DNA of 64,000 bases, from the NCBI RefSeq assembly GCF_024124665.1, contig NZ_JAMXSB010000017.1, forward strand, positions 106,093 to 170,092, read 5' to 3'. Positions 53,285 to 61,046 of this stretch are shown here, piece after piece. A model generated the notes under the pieces. It searched no databases. It was given only the letters and a program-made list of their open reading frames with translations, and was not told where the DNA came from. Each line of letters begins with the position of its first letter. The stretch's first letter is position 1. This DNA is from Pleionea sp. CnH1-48 (GTDB lineage: Bacteria; Pseudomonadota; Gammaproteobacteria; Enterobacterales; Kangiellaceae). The translations under genes were made by a program, and so were the position numbers.

Positions 53285-55066
53285 TTATAGTGCTGTGCCT
53301 TCTTCGGCCATTGCTTCACTAACAAGATGATGAATCAGAGCGCGGTTGTTAATTAATAATTCTTCAACACCGTTTGCGTCCGTTGCGTTAATGTTGAAGT
53401 TGAGCGTCTTATCACCGCTTACGGGCCTTGAAGCTTTTAGTGCTTCATGACTGGTAATGTTTCCGCTAGTTGTTGGTGTGAACAATTCCGGCCCACGTTC
53501 ACCAACTAGATATGATTGATTTGACCCCACAGGACCACCGTTAGCCCGCTGTCCTTTGATGCCTGCAATGTTCGCGGCCATCTCTGCCGTTGCCATAGCA
53601 ATAAAAGGAATGTTTAAGGGAGGCGGCGCGGAACTCGCGGCCAACTGAATGCCTTGAAAACCCGTTACAATCGCTTCTTTTAATTTAATGGCTTTTTGAG
53701 CAAGAAAGATTTTCTTTGAGTTCTTAATCTTTAATGCCGCCAATCGGTCTAAAAAGCCTTTCTCTTTGTTAAAGCACTCGTTCCGCTTCTGGTCGTCACA
53801 GCCGTCGCCACAAGCCCCTTTTTTATCATCCTCCTTATTATCCTTGTTGCTTTCGCCTTCTTCCAGTTGAACCGCTGATACGGCATAAGGGTTTTGCTTG
53901 CTGAGTTCATCAAGTGCCGCATCGGCAACCAGCTTTGCTTTTTCGGTTGATTTTCTTGCGACTTCCTCAGTCCATGTTACAAACTGTTCATCAAGCGGGT
54001 TTAATAACTTTTCTTGTAGGTCTTCATTAAGTTGTTTTGATTGGATATCAAAGCTTTCAACCATACCATCTAAAAAGCCTGTCCCTATGTCTGTATCGAG
54101 TGCGCTATTGATCCATTTGATGCTATCCGCGATACCTTCAAGCATTCCCTTTAAGGCGTCATTTGCAGCCACTTTTAAACTTGACCATAACAAAGACAAA
54201 CCGTGTAAAGATTTAGCTAATAGCTCAACACCATCAAAAACGACCTTAAGACCTCTTGATGCAACGTTTGCGAAGTTCCCTGATTCTTTAGCAGTGTTAA
54301 AAAAGCGCGTTGCTAAATCGTCAACGTAAGGCGCGAGAGCCACTGTGATTTTATTCCCGAAACCCTCAGTTACTTGCGACGCTCGCCACATCGCATCATT
54401 AGCCGCCTCAACTTTCGCAGCGTCTAAACGGTTTAAAGTAATTCCTAGTTTCTTTGCTTCTTCTTGTGCTGCTGTTAAAGCTTGAGCGCCGCCTTTCATT
54501 GTATTAAGAAGCGCTGAACCTTTCTGGCCGAAAATTTCAAAGGTGATTGTGTTGCGTTCGGTTTGAGACTCTACCTTTTGCATAGCATCTGCAACCGCTT
54601 TGAACTGTTCGTCAGCGCCAAGTTTTGCTAAGTCTTTAGCTTGCAAACCCAGTTTATCAAAGTTTCTTACCGCCGCACCCACGCCTTGAGCCGCTTGCCC
54701 AATGTTCGCTTGCAACTTAACTAATGAACGGTCAAGCACTCCCGTATCTGTTCCGGTCAAAGCGGCGGCATGCCTTAACCCCATAAGGGATTCTGTTGAT
54801 ACACCTAGTTGATCCGCAAACTTAGCCAGTTGATCAATGGTATCCGCTTGCTTATTGTAAAGCGCGGTTAATCCTGCAACACCCGCTGCACCCAACGCCG
54901 CAAATCCTTTTGCGACACTGTTGAAATGTTTACGGGCTTTCTTTAAATATCTTCCTGCTTGCTTTGAAAACTCTTTTATACGGTCTTGGCCTTTTTTAAG
55001 AGCCGTTACGAGTTGCGCAGAGTTTGCCTTTAAAGCCAGCGTTAGTGTGCCTATAACGTTTTTCAT
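53285..55066 (-). CDS. Tail tape measure protein
   Basis: The 593 residues are long-helical and Lys/Glu/Ala-rich at the start (LKKGQDRIKEFSKQAGRYLKK). Membrane-like helices lie at about residues 53-67 and 470-500, with the conserved C-terminal motif GSNQSYLVGERGPELFTP. A Cys cluster (ACGDGCDDQKRNEC) falls near residue 420, which is uncommon in tape measures. At about 0.15 nm per residue, 593 residues imply a tail of roughly 90 nm. The start follows the frameshift fusion stop by 6 bases (AAAGGAAT ribosome site). Confidence 0.9.
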   Translation of the reverse strand: MKNVIGTLTLALKANSAQLVTALKKGQDRIKEFSKQAGRYLKKARKHFNSVAKGFAALGAAGVAGLTALYNKQADTIDQLAKFADQLGVSTESLMGLRHAAALTGTDTGVLDRSLVKLQANIGQAAQGVGAAVRNFDKLGLQAKDLAKLGADEQFKAVADAMQKVESQTERNTITFEIFGQKGSALLNTMKGGAQALTAAQEEAKKLGITLNRLDAAKVEAANDAMWRASQVTEGFGNKITVALAPYVDDLATRFFNTAKESGNFANVASRGLKVVFDGVELLAKSLHGLSLLWSSLKVAANDALKGMLEGIADSIKWINSALDTDIGTGFLDGMVESFDIQSKQLNEDLQEKLLNPLDEQFVTWTEEVARKSTEKAKLVADAALDELSKQNPYAVSAVQLEEGESNKDNKEDDKKGACGDGCDDQKRNECFNKEKGFLDRLAALKIKNSKKIFLAQKAIKLKEAIVTGFQGIQLAASSAPPPLNIPFIAMATAEMAANIAGIKGQRANGGPVGSNQSYLVGERGPELFTPTTSGNITSHEALKASRPVSGDKTLNFNINATDANGVEELLINNRALIHHLVSEAMAEEGTAL

Positions 55067-55072
55067 ATTCCT

Positions 55073-55599
55073 TTACTTCTCCCATAGGCTAATCGCGCGT
55101 TCTTCCTCTCCTTGTGCGCTGTTATCTTTTATTTCTATGTTGTGATAGCCCATCCAATAGATAAGCGTGTCTATAGGCATTTCTGCCAGTTTATACGGGT
55201 CTCTCTCCCCGAGTCGGTCCGCTAACATAAACAGAAAGCCGACTAAGGGAGAGTTAATTAGTTTTTTCTCGCTTGTTCCACTTCGACCGCTTGAGGTAAA
55301 TTAAACTCAATGATTTTCTCGGCGGCTTCTTGTAATTCAAACGGGTCGTAAATCTCAGTTAAGACTTCCGCTTTTTCTGCCTTCAATACCACCTTGCCGT
55401 TTTCATCAATAACCGATTGCTTTATCAATTCAGCATTGGCATCTATCATGATTTTGAAATCGGCCTCGCCGTCTGCAAAGCTCAAGTATCGAATAAGCTT
55501 CTTAGCGGGAAGCTTTCTAACAAAGTACTTTCGCCCCAAGATATCCAGAGACTTCTTTTTCGCTTTCACTGGATTTAGTAAATTGTGTTTCGTTCCCAT
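55073..55599 (-). CDS. Tail chaperone GT-like fusion by -1 frameshift
   Basis: The 113-residue frame (see 55258) ends in ARKN-stop, encoded AGA AAA AAC TAA. Shifting -1 on A AAA AAC at 55261-55267 reads into a downstream frame with no stop, giving 62 further residues (LINSPLVGFLFMLADRLGER... AISLWEK) and a total of 175. That is the arrangement of lambda gpG and gpGT. The fusion stop is 55075-55073, 6 bases before the tape-measure ATG. The longer product would guide tail assembly with the short one. Confidence 0.85.
55258..55599 (-). CDS. Tail assembly chaperone, short form (G-like)
   Basis: The 113 residues (start KHNLLNPVKAKKKSLDILGR) precede the tape measure gene. The stop TAA follows the codons of the slippery site. 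It starts on the last base of the tail-tube gene stop (TAATG), so it is translationally coupled. It has an acidic C-terminal helix (FNLPQAVEVEQARKN). Its location and the following heptamer match the conserved gpG family. Confidence 0.85.
   Translation of the reverse strand: MGTKHNLLNPVKAKKKSLDILGRKYFVRKLPAKKLIRYLSFADGEADFKIMIDANAELIKQSVIDENGKVVLKAEKAEVLTEIYDPFELQEAAEKIIEFNLPQAVEVEQARKN
55261..55267 (-). other. -1 ribosomal frameshift site (A AAA AAC)
   Basis: On the minus strand the 0-frame codons AGA AAA AAC contain the heptamer A AAA AAC, with the P site at AAA and the A site at AAC. A stop codon follows immediately (TAA), which increases slippage. The -1 frame continues to a stop at 55075-55073. 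A short GC-rich stretch (GGCGTTTCTG-like hairpins) may stimulate slippage, but no pseudoknot was assigned. Confidence 0.8.
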
Positions 55600-56045
55600 T
55601 ATGCTGACTTACTCCATGTAATATCATTCTGGCGAGCTAGCACTGAAATTTTCATAGCGCTGTTATCCCCTGAGCTAACATCTTGCATCTTCCAGCCTGC
55701 AAGCGTCAGGCTTTTTGTTTCTGCAACCCGTCCACTGGGAAAAGTGATTTTGCAACGCACGTTAGAACCTTTTTCAGCTTCGTCGAGAAACTTCTTAAAA
55801 TCGGCGTCACCTGCGTTATCAATAAATACCAGTTCCTTTTCGGGTGCGTCCGGTCGGTCAGCTACATATTTCTTTGTTTTATCCACTAGGGTTGTTACTT
55901 CCACAAACGTACCCGTTTGACCCACCTCACCCAGTGAATCAATGTTAGGTAGCTTTATAAATGTGTCCGGTGTTGCGGGGTCTTCAAATTCGAAAATTGT
56001 ACCCGCTGGTACTTTGGCGTATTTTGTAACGTCATCCATTGCCAT
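55599..56045 (-). CDS. Phage major tail tube protein
   Basis: The 148 residues (MAMDDVTKYAKVPAGTIFEF) match lambda V-like tail tube proteins with a repeated beta pattern and a final EVTTLVDKTKKY...SVLARQND. It is next to the chaperone and shares the stop-start TAATG. It forms the tail tube polymer. Confidence 0.85.
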   Translation of the reverse strand: MAMDDVTKYAKVPAGTIFEFEDPATPDTFIKLPNIDSLGEVGQTGTFVEVTTLVDKTKKYVADRPDAPEKELVFIDNAGDADFKKFLDEAEKGSNVRCKITFPSGRVAETKSLTLAGWKMQDVSSGDNSAMKISVLARQNDITWSKSA

Positions 56046-56051
56046 CTATGT

Positions 56052-56399
56052 TTATGTCCTTATTTGATGGATTAAAATTAAATCGAGAGAGATGTTTATT
56101 AACTCCCCGTTGTTGTAAAAACTTTCTCGGCGGTTCTCTACATGTCCTTTTTGTATCTCTACGCCGTTTATATTTCCTCTGAAACGCTCAAAGGTGTTTG
56201 CGATTAGCTTACTAGTGTTTCGAGTTACTATAAAATCCTGGCCCCAGATATCGACTTGCCAGCGCTGTGTTATCACATGGCCTCTTTGTTCACTCACTAA
56301 GAAGTAAATTAAACAGGGGCCTTTATCCTCTGGCCGTTTGAACGGATACGCCTTTAAGCCTGTGAGCATTTCTAAATATTCCTTTAGATTACTTTCCAT
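56052..56399 (-). CDS. Phage tail completion protein (minor tail U-like)
   Basis: The 115 residues (TGLKAYPFKRPEDKGPCLIYFLV, then WQVDIWGQDF) match the small terminator/completion proteins (DUF3168-like) that cap the tail. It overlaps the preceding gene by 11 bases and lies 6 bases from the tail tube gene. Confidence 0.75.
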   Translation of the reverse strand: MESNLKEYLEMLTGLKAYPFKRPEDKGPCLIYFLVSEQRGHVITQRWQVDIWGQDFIVTRNTSKLIANTFERFRGNINGVEIQKGHVENRRESFYNNGELINISLDLILIHQIRT

Positions 56400-56808
56400 T
56401 TTTCTTGTTTATCTTTTCAAGTGCCTTTCTGATCTCTTGTGTAAAAATCGATATCACCAGACTGGCGTTATTATCAAGCGCGGGTCTTAAGAAGGGCTTA
56501 GCGCTCTGCCTCTCGGTTCCAAACTCCTGAGCAATCGCTTTATGGTTATGTGCTTTGTGAGGGAATACCGTCACGCTCAAAGCGGTTTTTGTAGAGCGAC
56601 GACCCGCAACGCGAGCAGACATTTTGATATCATCGCGCATGTGTTTACTTGTCGATAAAGGGTCGAAGCCTGCGCCGTTTATCACGTCCTCTCTAACAGG
56701 TTTCATCGCTTTTCTTCCTGCTGCACGTAAGGCTTTAGCGCTTGCTTTTGCTTCGACTTCCAACAAAGCCTTTTCTATCTCCTTTAGCCCCTCAACGTTA
56801 AAATCCAT
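56389..56808 (-). CDS. HK97 gp10-like head-tail joining protein
   Basis: The 139 residues from the ATG at 56808 (a TTG two codons earlier is less likely) start with FNVEGLKEIEKALLEVEAKASAKALR and include FPHKAHNHKAIAQEFGTERQSAKPFLRPAL. This is the signature of HK97 gp10 family proteins at the head-tail interface. Confidence 0.85.
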   Translation of the reverse strand: MDFNVEGLKEIEKALLEVEAKASAKALRAAGRKAMKPVREDVINGAGFDPLSTSKHMRDDIKMSARVAGRRSTKTALSVTVFPHKAHNHKAIAQEFGTERQSAKPFLRPALDNNASLVISIFTQEIRKALEKINKKNGK

Positions 56809-56817
56809 TTTCAAAAT

Positions 56818-57132
56818 TTACTCTCTCACCTCCATAGTGATATTAAGAAGGAGCGGGTTATTTAAATGCTCAATTTTCGTTAACTCTCCTTTATGAGTTC
56901 TATGTGATACATTAAGGCCCGCTATAATCCTTGAGTCTTTTCGTACACGAAAGAGCTTTGTTAATATGGTGTTGTCTCGGCTCTCTGAATGTGTAAGCTG
57001 TGTTGACTCGTTTAAAAGCTCGCCTCTTATGGTCCCTAACACCACCTCTGAATCAATAACCTGTCCGTGGTCGTTGCGCGTGGTGGCTGTCGAGTAAAGC
57101 GTGATACTTTCTCTTAACTTCCCTGTTTGCAT
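56818..57132 (-). CDS. Phage head closure/adaptor protein
   Basis: The 104 residues (QTGKLRESITLYSTATTRNDHGQV) match the Phage_H_T_join head-closure family, which also begins with a GKLRERVTLQ-type motif. It lies between the connector and gp10-like genes in the standard order. The upstream gap is 3 bases. Confidence 0.85.
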   Translation of the reverse strand: MQTGKLRESITLYSTATTRNDHGQVIDSEVVLGTIRGELLNESTQLTHSESRDNTILTKLFRVRKDSRIIAGLNVSHRTHKGELTKIEHLNNPLLLNITMEVRE

Positions 57133-57135
57133 TCT

Positions 57136-57486
57136 TTAACCTACTGATTGTATTTTGTAAGGCGATAGCAATGCCTCAAAAGCGAGTGGCACGTTTTTAA
57201 TGGTTAACGTGTTGGTAGCTTCTCGATTGTTATAAAAATGTCCTACGAGCAAAAGCACAGCGTGCTTGATGGTCTCGGGAAACTTCTCAAGAGTCAGTCC
57301 GGTTGCTTTCTGTAAAGCATCAAGTTTCAGTTCATAACCTAAATAACTTTCTACATGTTGAGTCGCGCTTAATCCGTAACTCATGATTAACGTGTCATCC
57401 TCAGTAAAGTTATTATCAATGATTAGGTGCTTTTTGATGTCTTCGAGTGTCACTAGGCTTTGAGCGGATAGATTGCTCAAGCTCAT
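57136..57486 (-). CDS. Phage head-tail connector (gp6-like)
   Basis: The 116 residues (SLSNLSAQSLVTLEDIKKHLIID, then SATQHVESYLGYEL) match the QLRG/gp6-like connector family that joins the portal to the tail. The start adjoins the 70-residue gene stop. Confidence 0.82.
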   Translation of the reverse strand: MSLSNLSAQSLVTLEDIKKHLIIDNNFTEDDTLIMSYGLSATQHVESYLGYELKLDALQKATGLTLEKFPETIKHAVLLLVGHFYNNREATNTLTIKNVPLAFEALLSPYKIQSVG

Positions 57487-57699
57487 TTATTCAACCTCCG
57501 AATCTTCCGCATCTTCATTCTTTTCAGATTCATCGAACTCGATGATGGTTTTTTTACTTTGTTTTCCTTTGAAGGGTTTTGCATAGTCGGCCTTTATAAG
57601 TCGTTCTGCTTCCTTTGCATTCATTTCAATCTCATCGCCTTGACTTCTCGGTGTAACACCAGACATCGGCACAAGCATGGTTACGATTTTTCGTGTCAT
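57487..57699 (-). CDS. Small acidic phage protein
   Basis: The 70 residues from the ATG at 57699 are preferred because AAGGA lies 9 bases upstream; the ATG three codons earlier overlaps it. The C terminus is rich in Lys, Asp and Glu. It sits between the capsid and connector genes, where siphophages often carry a small head-associated protein. Function is unknown. Confidence 0.65.
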   Translation of the reverse strand: MTRKIVTMLVPMSGVTPRSQGDEIEMNAKEAERLIKADYAKPFKGKQSKKTIIEFDESEKNEDAEDSEVE

Positions 57700-57764
57700 T
57701 CTTATCATTCCTTGATAAAGAAAAGGGGACTTGAAGCCCCCTTAGAGTTTTTTGATTAGATTCT

Positions 57765-58976
57765 TTATGCAGCCATCTGTAAAGTTTTGATGGCCGCAGT
57801 ATCTAATAGATTGGCATCGGTTCGCATGATGGCTAAGAAGCCCACTTGATCATAGTCGGCGTAACGTTCGGTTAATCGCTTAACTCGAATACCACGCACA
57901 TCACGGATTAAGTATTGACTTAAATCGCCATACGCCGCGACTTTCTTCGCATTCCCGATTGCATCAATACCTTGATCAACAACGTATCTATCACCGTCAA
58001 TCGTGGAAGCGTTTGCACTTGCAATACCTGGCATCCACAAGGGGCGGTTATTCCCATCTGTAAGTAACTTTGCAGCTTCAAGAACAGAATCGGCAAACGC
58101 CCAACGCGCACCCAAACGATAAGCAGGATCAACGCTGTGTTTCAGTTTAATAAAATCACGCCATGTTAACGCAGTCGCAGAAGGAGCCGTGTAACCCACA
58201 GGCGCGGCCACCATTAAACCTTTAGGCTGCTTTGTGCCTGTTCCTTTGGCAAAGTGGATAGCCTGAGCGCGTCCAATACGCATACCCATACGGCGACCGA
58301 TAAAGCTTTCAAGATTAATTGCAGAATCCTGTAACAGCGCCTCAGACACTCGAATGATTTTAGAGCTATAGGCGTAGGCGTTAATATCTACCTCGCCGAA
58401 TACGGTATCACCATCATTGTGCTGGGTGTTCTCGTCGATGATTTCACCGATTTCGTTAGTACCGTCATTTGTTGGGAAAGGAAGACGATTACCGTTAGAA
58501 GTCGTTAAGACAGTCGCAGCGCTACGAATACCGCCAAATGCTTTCATGGTTTCGATAATGCGGTTGCCAAACTCGTCAGGCGCTAAATAACCACCCTCGG
58601 ATTGAGTGCCGACAGACTGCGCTCGCATTTCTCGCAGCAAGTTACGCTCATCACTTTCAAGCGCGCTGAGTCCATGACGTAAGAATTTATCAAAAGCAGC
58701 GTTTAACGCCGTTTCTTTGTCTTCATTTTCTTTATTACGTTGCTCGCCAGTTGGCAAAGGATTGGTTACCTTACTTTCTTCGGCTTCTAGGAGAGCGGCC
58801 CTTTCTTCAGTTTCAATCCGTTGGTCATAGTCGGTGATATCACCAGACATTTTTTCCCACTGTTCACGCTCGTCGGCGGTAAAGCCTCGCTTTTCATCCT
58901 TGGCTTTTTTGTTCAGTGCAACCATATTAGCGGCCAGCTTAGAGCGTTTTTCTTTCAGTTTTGCTAAATAACTCAA
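57765..58976 (-). CDS. HK97-type major capsid protein
   Basis: The 403 residues begin with an N-terminal coiled-coil delta domain (about residues 1-105), likely removed by the adjacent protease. The HK97 fold follows (SVGTQSEGGYLAPDEFGNRIIETMKAFGG at about 120, WRDFIKLKHSVDPAYR). It is a complete capsid gene with no disruption. The upstream protease gene ends 26 bases before. Confidence 0.95.
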   Translation of the reverse strand: MSYLAKLKEKRSKLAANMVALNKKAKDEKRGFTADEREQWEKMSGDITDYDQRIETEERAALLEAEESKVTNPLPTGEQRNKENEDKETALNAAFDKFLRHGLSALESDERNLLREMRAQSVGTQSEGGYLAPDEFGNRIIETMKAFGGIRSAATVLTTSNGNRLPFPTNDGTNEIGEIIDENTQHNDGDTVFGEVDINAYAYSSKIIRVSEALLQDSAINLESFIGRRMGMRIGRAQAIHFAKGTGTKQPKGLMVAAPVGYTAPSATALTWRDFIKLKHSVDPAYRLGARWAFADSVLEAAKLLTDGNNRPLWMPGIASANASTIDGDRYVVDQGIDAIGNAKKVAAYGDLSQYLIRDVRGIRVKRLTERYADYDQVGFLAIMRTDANLLDTAAIKTLQMAA

Positions 58977-59002
58977 TTAAATATCCTTTTATAAATTAAA
59001 AA

Positions 59003-59605
59003 TTAGAGACCTAGTAAATAAAGTTCTCGGTCTCTTTGTTCCGTTTCAGTTTTAAGTTGCTCGGCGTCGTTCTTTTGAATCGTGTTGCTTTCCTTAGCTT
59101 CATCTAAAGAACGTTTTGCCGATGTTGTATCGGTGTATGCGGGGTAAGTGACGGGGGACACATCAAGCAATGAGCGAACCTTTTTAATCGTCCTTACTAT
59201 TCGCCCCTCGTCATCTTCGCGCCAGTCGTCATCCTCGACGGTAAACGCAAATGAGCTTTGCGAAATATCACCACGCGCCATAGGCTCAAGCACTAAATCA
59301 CGTACTGTCTGAGTGTCAGGCGGTGTGATTTCATAATGCAATCCAGTTTCATCGACACTCAGTTTCAAAGTGCCTGACTGAGAGCGACCTAGTACAAAGT
59401 TTTGATCATGATTGAATAGCGCTCTGACATCGTTCGCTAACACTTCGTTAAATGCGTCTGGTTCGATTTGTTCTCTGAATCCTCCTAGATTCTCAGAGAG
59501 CGAATTAAAAACCGCCGCATAACCTGTGATAGTGGTTTGTCCGTCATCGCCTTTATTGGCTCTTACTTCTCCGTTATGGCTTCTTGTCTCCGTTTTCGTC
59601 GTCAT
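59003..59605 (-). CDS. HK97-type prohead protease
   Basis: The 200-residue serine protease (U35/HK97 family) has FNSLSENLGGFRE at the start and the catalytic FNHD (His66) and SSFAF (Ser117/118) motifs. It processes the capsid delta domain. It overlaps the portal gene by 32 bases. Confidence 0.92.
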   Translation of the reverse strand: MTTKTETRSHNGEVRANKGDDGQTTITGYAAVFNSLSENLGGFREQIEPDAFNEVLANDVRALFNHDQNFVLGRSQSGTLKLSVDETGLHYEITPPDTQTVRDLVLEPMARGDISQSSFAFTVEDDDWREDDEGRIVRTIKKVRSLLDVSPVTYPAYTDTTSAKRSLDEAKESNTIQKNDAEQLKTETEQRDRELYLLGL

Positions 59606-60884
59606 CTTCCTTTGTTTCTTCCTTGTCGTTATCTTCTTCCTCTTCCTGTGGTTCTTCTTCGGGTTCCTCTCTCGTTTCCTCCTTGCTTTGTTCTTCCAAT
59701 AGTGCGGGTGTTGTCATGTTGAGCGGTACAAGAGGTTCGTCTAGTGACTCTATTGGGTTAAGGTCTTCAAGTTCGCGGGCTTCATTCCTTGTTAGCCAAC
59801 CGTCTTTGATTCCCTTGCCGTAATAGTCAGCCCTGTCCTTGGGTGTACCTCTAAGAAGCGCATTCAAATTAAACTTAACAAATAAGCGTCCTTTCTCACT
59901 CGGTAAGAATAACTTTCTATTTATCTCTTGTTCCCAAGCTGTAACCCAAGGTTGCACAGTCTGTTGCACCCAGAAAATATTAAGCTCTGTAATGTTGCTG
60001 AACGTGGCCTTTTCCAAGTCATTAATCATGTGCGCGGGTACTCCAAATATTCCCGCAATCTCTGAGCGTCCTAGCTTTCGAGTTTGCAAATATTGAGCGT
60101 CTTCTGGCGGTATCGTAAGTTGTTTATACTCAATGTTTCCCTCAAGCACCGCTGTACCCAGTTGACCATCGCTTCCGTGTGCTTTCTTCCATGCACTGGC
60201 AAGATTGCTTGCGGCTTTGCTTCCTTTCCCTAGCTGGTCTTTCATAATCAAAACACCAGAGGGTCGCGCGTTGTTCTTAAACAAACGTGAGCCAAATCGT
60301 TGAGCAGCGATGGTTAAACCAATCGATTCAGCGTTCTGTTTAATCGGTGAGATTCCTTTCACACCATCCCAACCTAACGCGGGTATATGTAGAATATCTT
60401 GCGCGGGTACATCGAAATACTCTGTACCAACCAGCGTTCTATAAATCAGCTCACCGTTATTTTTAACTATGGGTTCGGTTTCCCAAGGATTAAGCGGTAA
60501 GAGGTTTAAGGGCCTTCCGCTAGCCGCTCTTTCGATGTAACTATAAGCGTTCCCCCAGCCTGCCGCATGAGCTGTACTTTGTAATCGCCAAAAATAAGCG
60601 GTCATTCTCATGTTCGGCTCAAGGTTTAAGATGTTTTTAAGCGGGTGCTTAGGTTTTACGTTAATACCTTCCTTGGTTTTCTCTCCGACTTCTACGGGTA
60701 GCATCGCCAGTGTTTTACTAATGACATTAATACACGTATACACCGCAGAGAGTCGTAAAGCATTCGCCTCGTTTACAGAAACACCAGAAGCGCTTTCGTT
60801 TCCTCCTAAGTCTTCTAGGGCCATGCTAGTTAGTGGTTTATCTGGGTTTTCAGCGTTCCTTTTTTCAAATAAATAGGTAAGCAT
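59574..60884 (-). CDS. Phage portal protein
   Basis: The 436-residue HK97-type portal (SVNEANALRLSAVYTCINVI, NNARPSGVLIM, LEKATFSNITELNIFW) ends in a 40-residue strongly acidic tail of Glu, Asp, Lys and Pro repeats, which may interact with DNA or the protease. It overlaps the protease start. It is preceded by the small membrane protein. Confidence 0.93.
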   Translation of the reverse strand: MLTYLFEKRNAENPDKPLTSMALEDLGGNESASGVSVNEANALRLSAVYTCINVISKTLAMLPVEVGEKTKEGINVKPKHPLKNILNLEPNMRMTAYFWRLQSTAHAAGWGNAYSYIERAASGRPLNLLPLNPWETEPIVKNNGELIYRTLVGTEYFDVPAQDILHIPALGWDGVKGISPIKQNAESIGLTIAAQRFGSRLFKNNARPSGVLIMKDQLGKGSKAASNLASAWKKAHGSDGQLGTAVLEGNIEYKQLTIPPEDAQYLQTRKLGRSEIAGIFGVPAHMINDLEKATFSNITELNIFWVQQTVQPWVTAWEQEINRKLFLPSEKGRLFVKFNLNALLRGTPKDRADYYGKGIKDGWLTRNEARELEDLNPIESLDEPLVPLNMTTPALLEEQSKEETREEPEEEPQEEEEDNDKEETKEDDDENGDKKP

Positions 60885-60887
60885 GTT

Positions 60888-61046
60888 TTATCTTTTAAAA
60901 ATGTTCAAGGACGCCGCACACGTTAAACTTGTCAATATTGTGCCAATGGTTAACAGTGTCGCGGGCAATCCAAAAAGTAAGTAAATACCGGACGCTATAA
61001 AACTAAGCCCCAGTAAAAACAGTAAGTCTATTAAGTTGTTTCTCAT
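60888..61046 (-). CDS. Small phage membrane protein
   Basis: The 52 residues are two hydrophobic helices (about 5-25 and 28-47) with a basic C terminus (NIFKR). The ATG shares the ATGA overlap with the terminase stop and the gene ends 3 bases before the portal start, so it is a real gene. Comparable small membrane proteins lie at this point in other siphophages. Function is unknown. Confidence 0.8.
   Translation of the reverse strand: MRNNLIDLLFLLGLSFIASGIYLLFGLPATLLTIGTILTSLTCAASLNIFKR

Noticed and set aside
46917..55066. CRISPR or direct-repeat array in the J-like and tape measure region
   Set aside because: The repeats are protein-level fibre or helical repeats; no constant-length repeats and spacers are seen.
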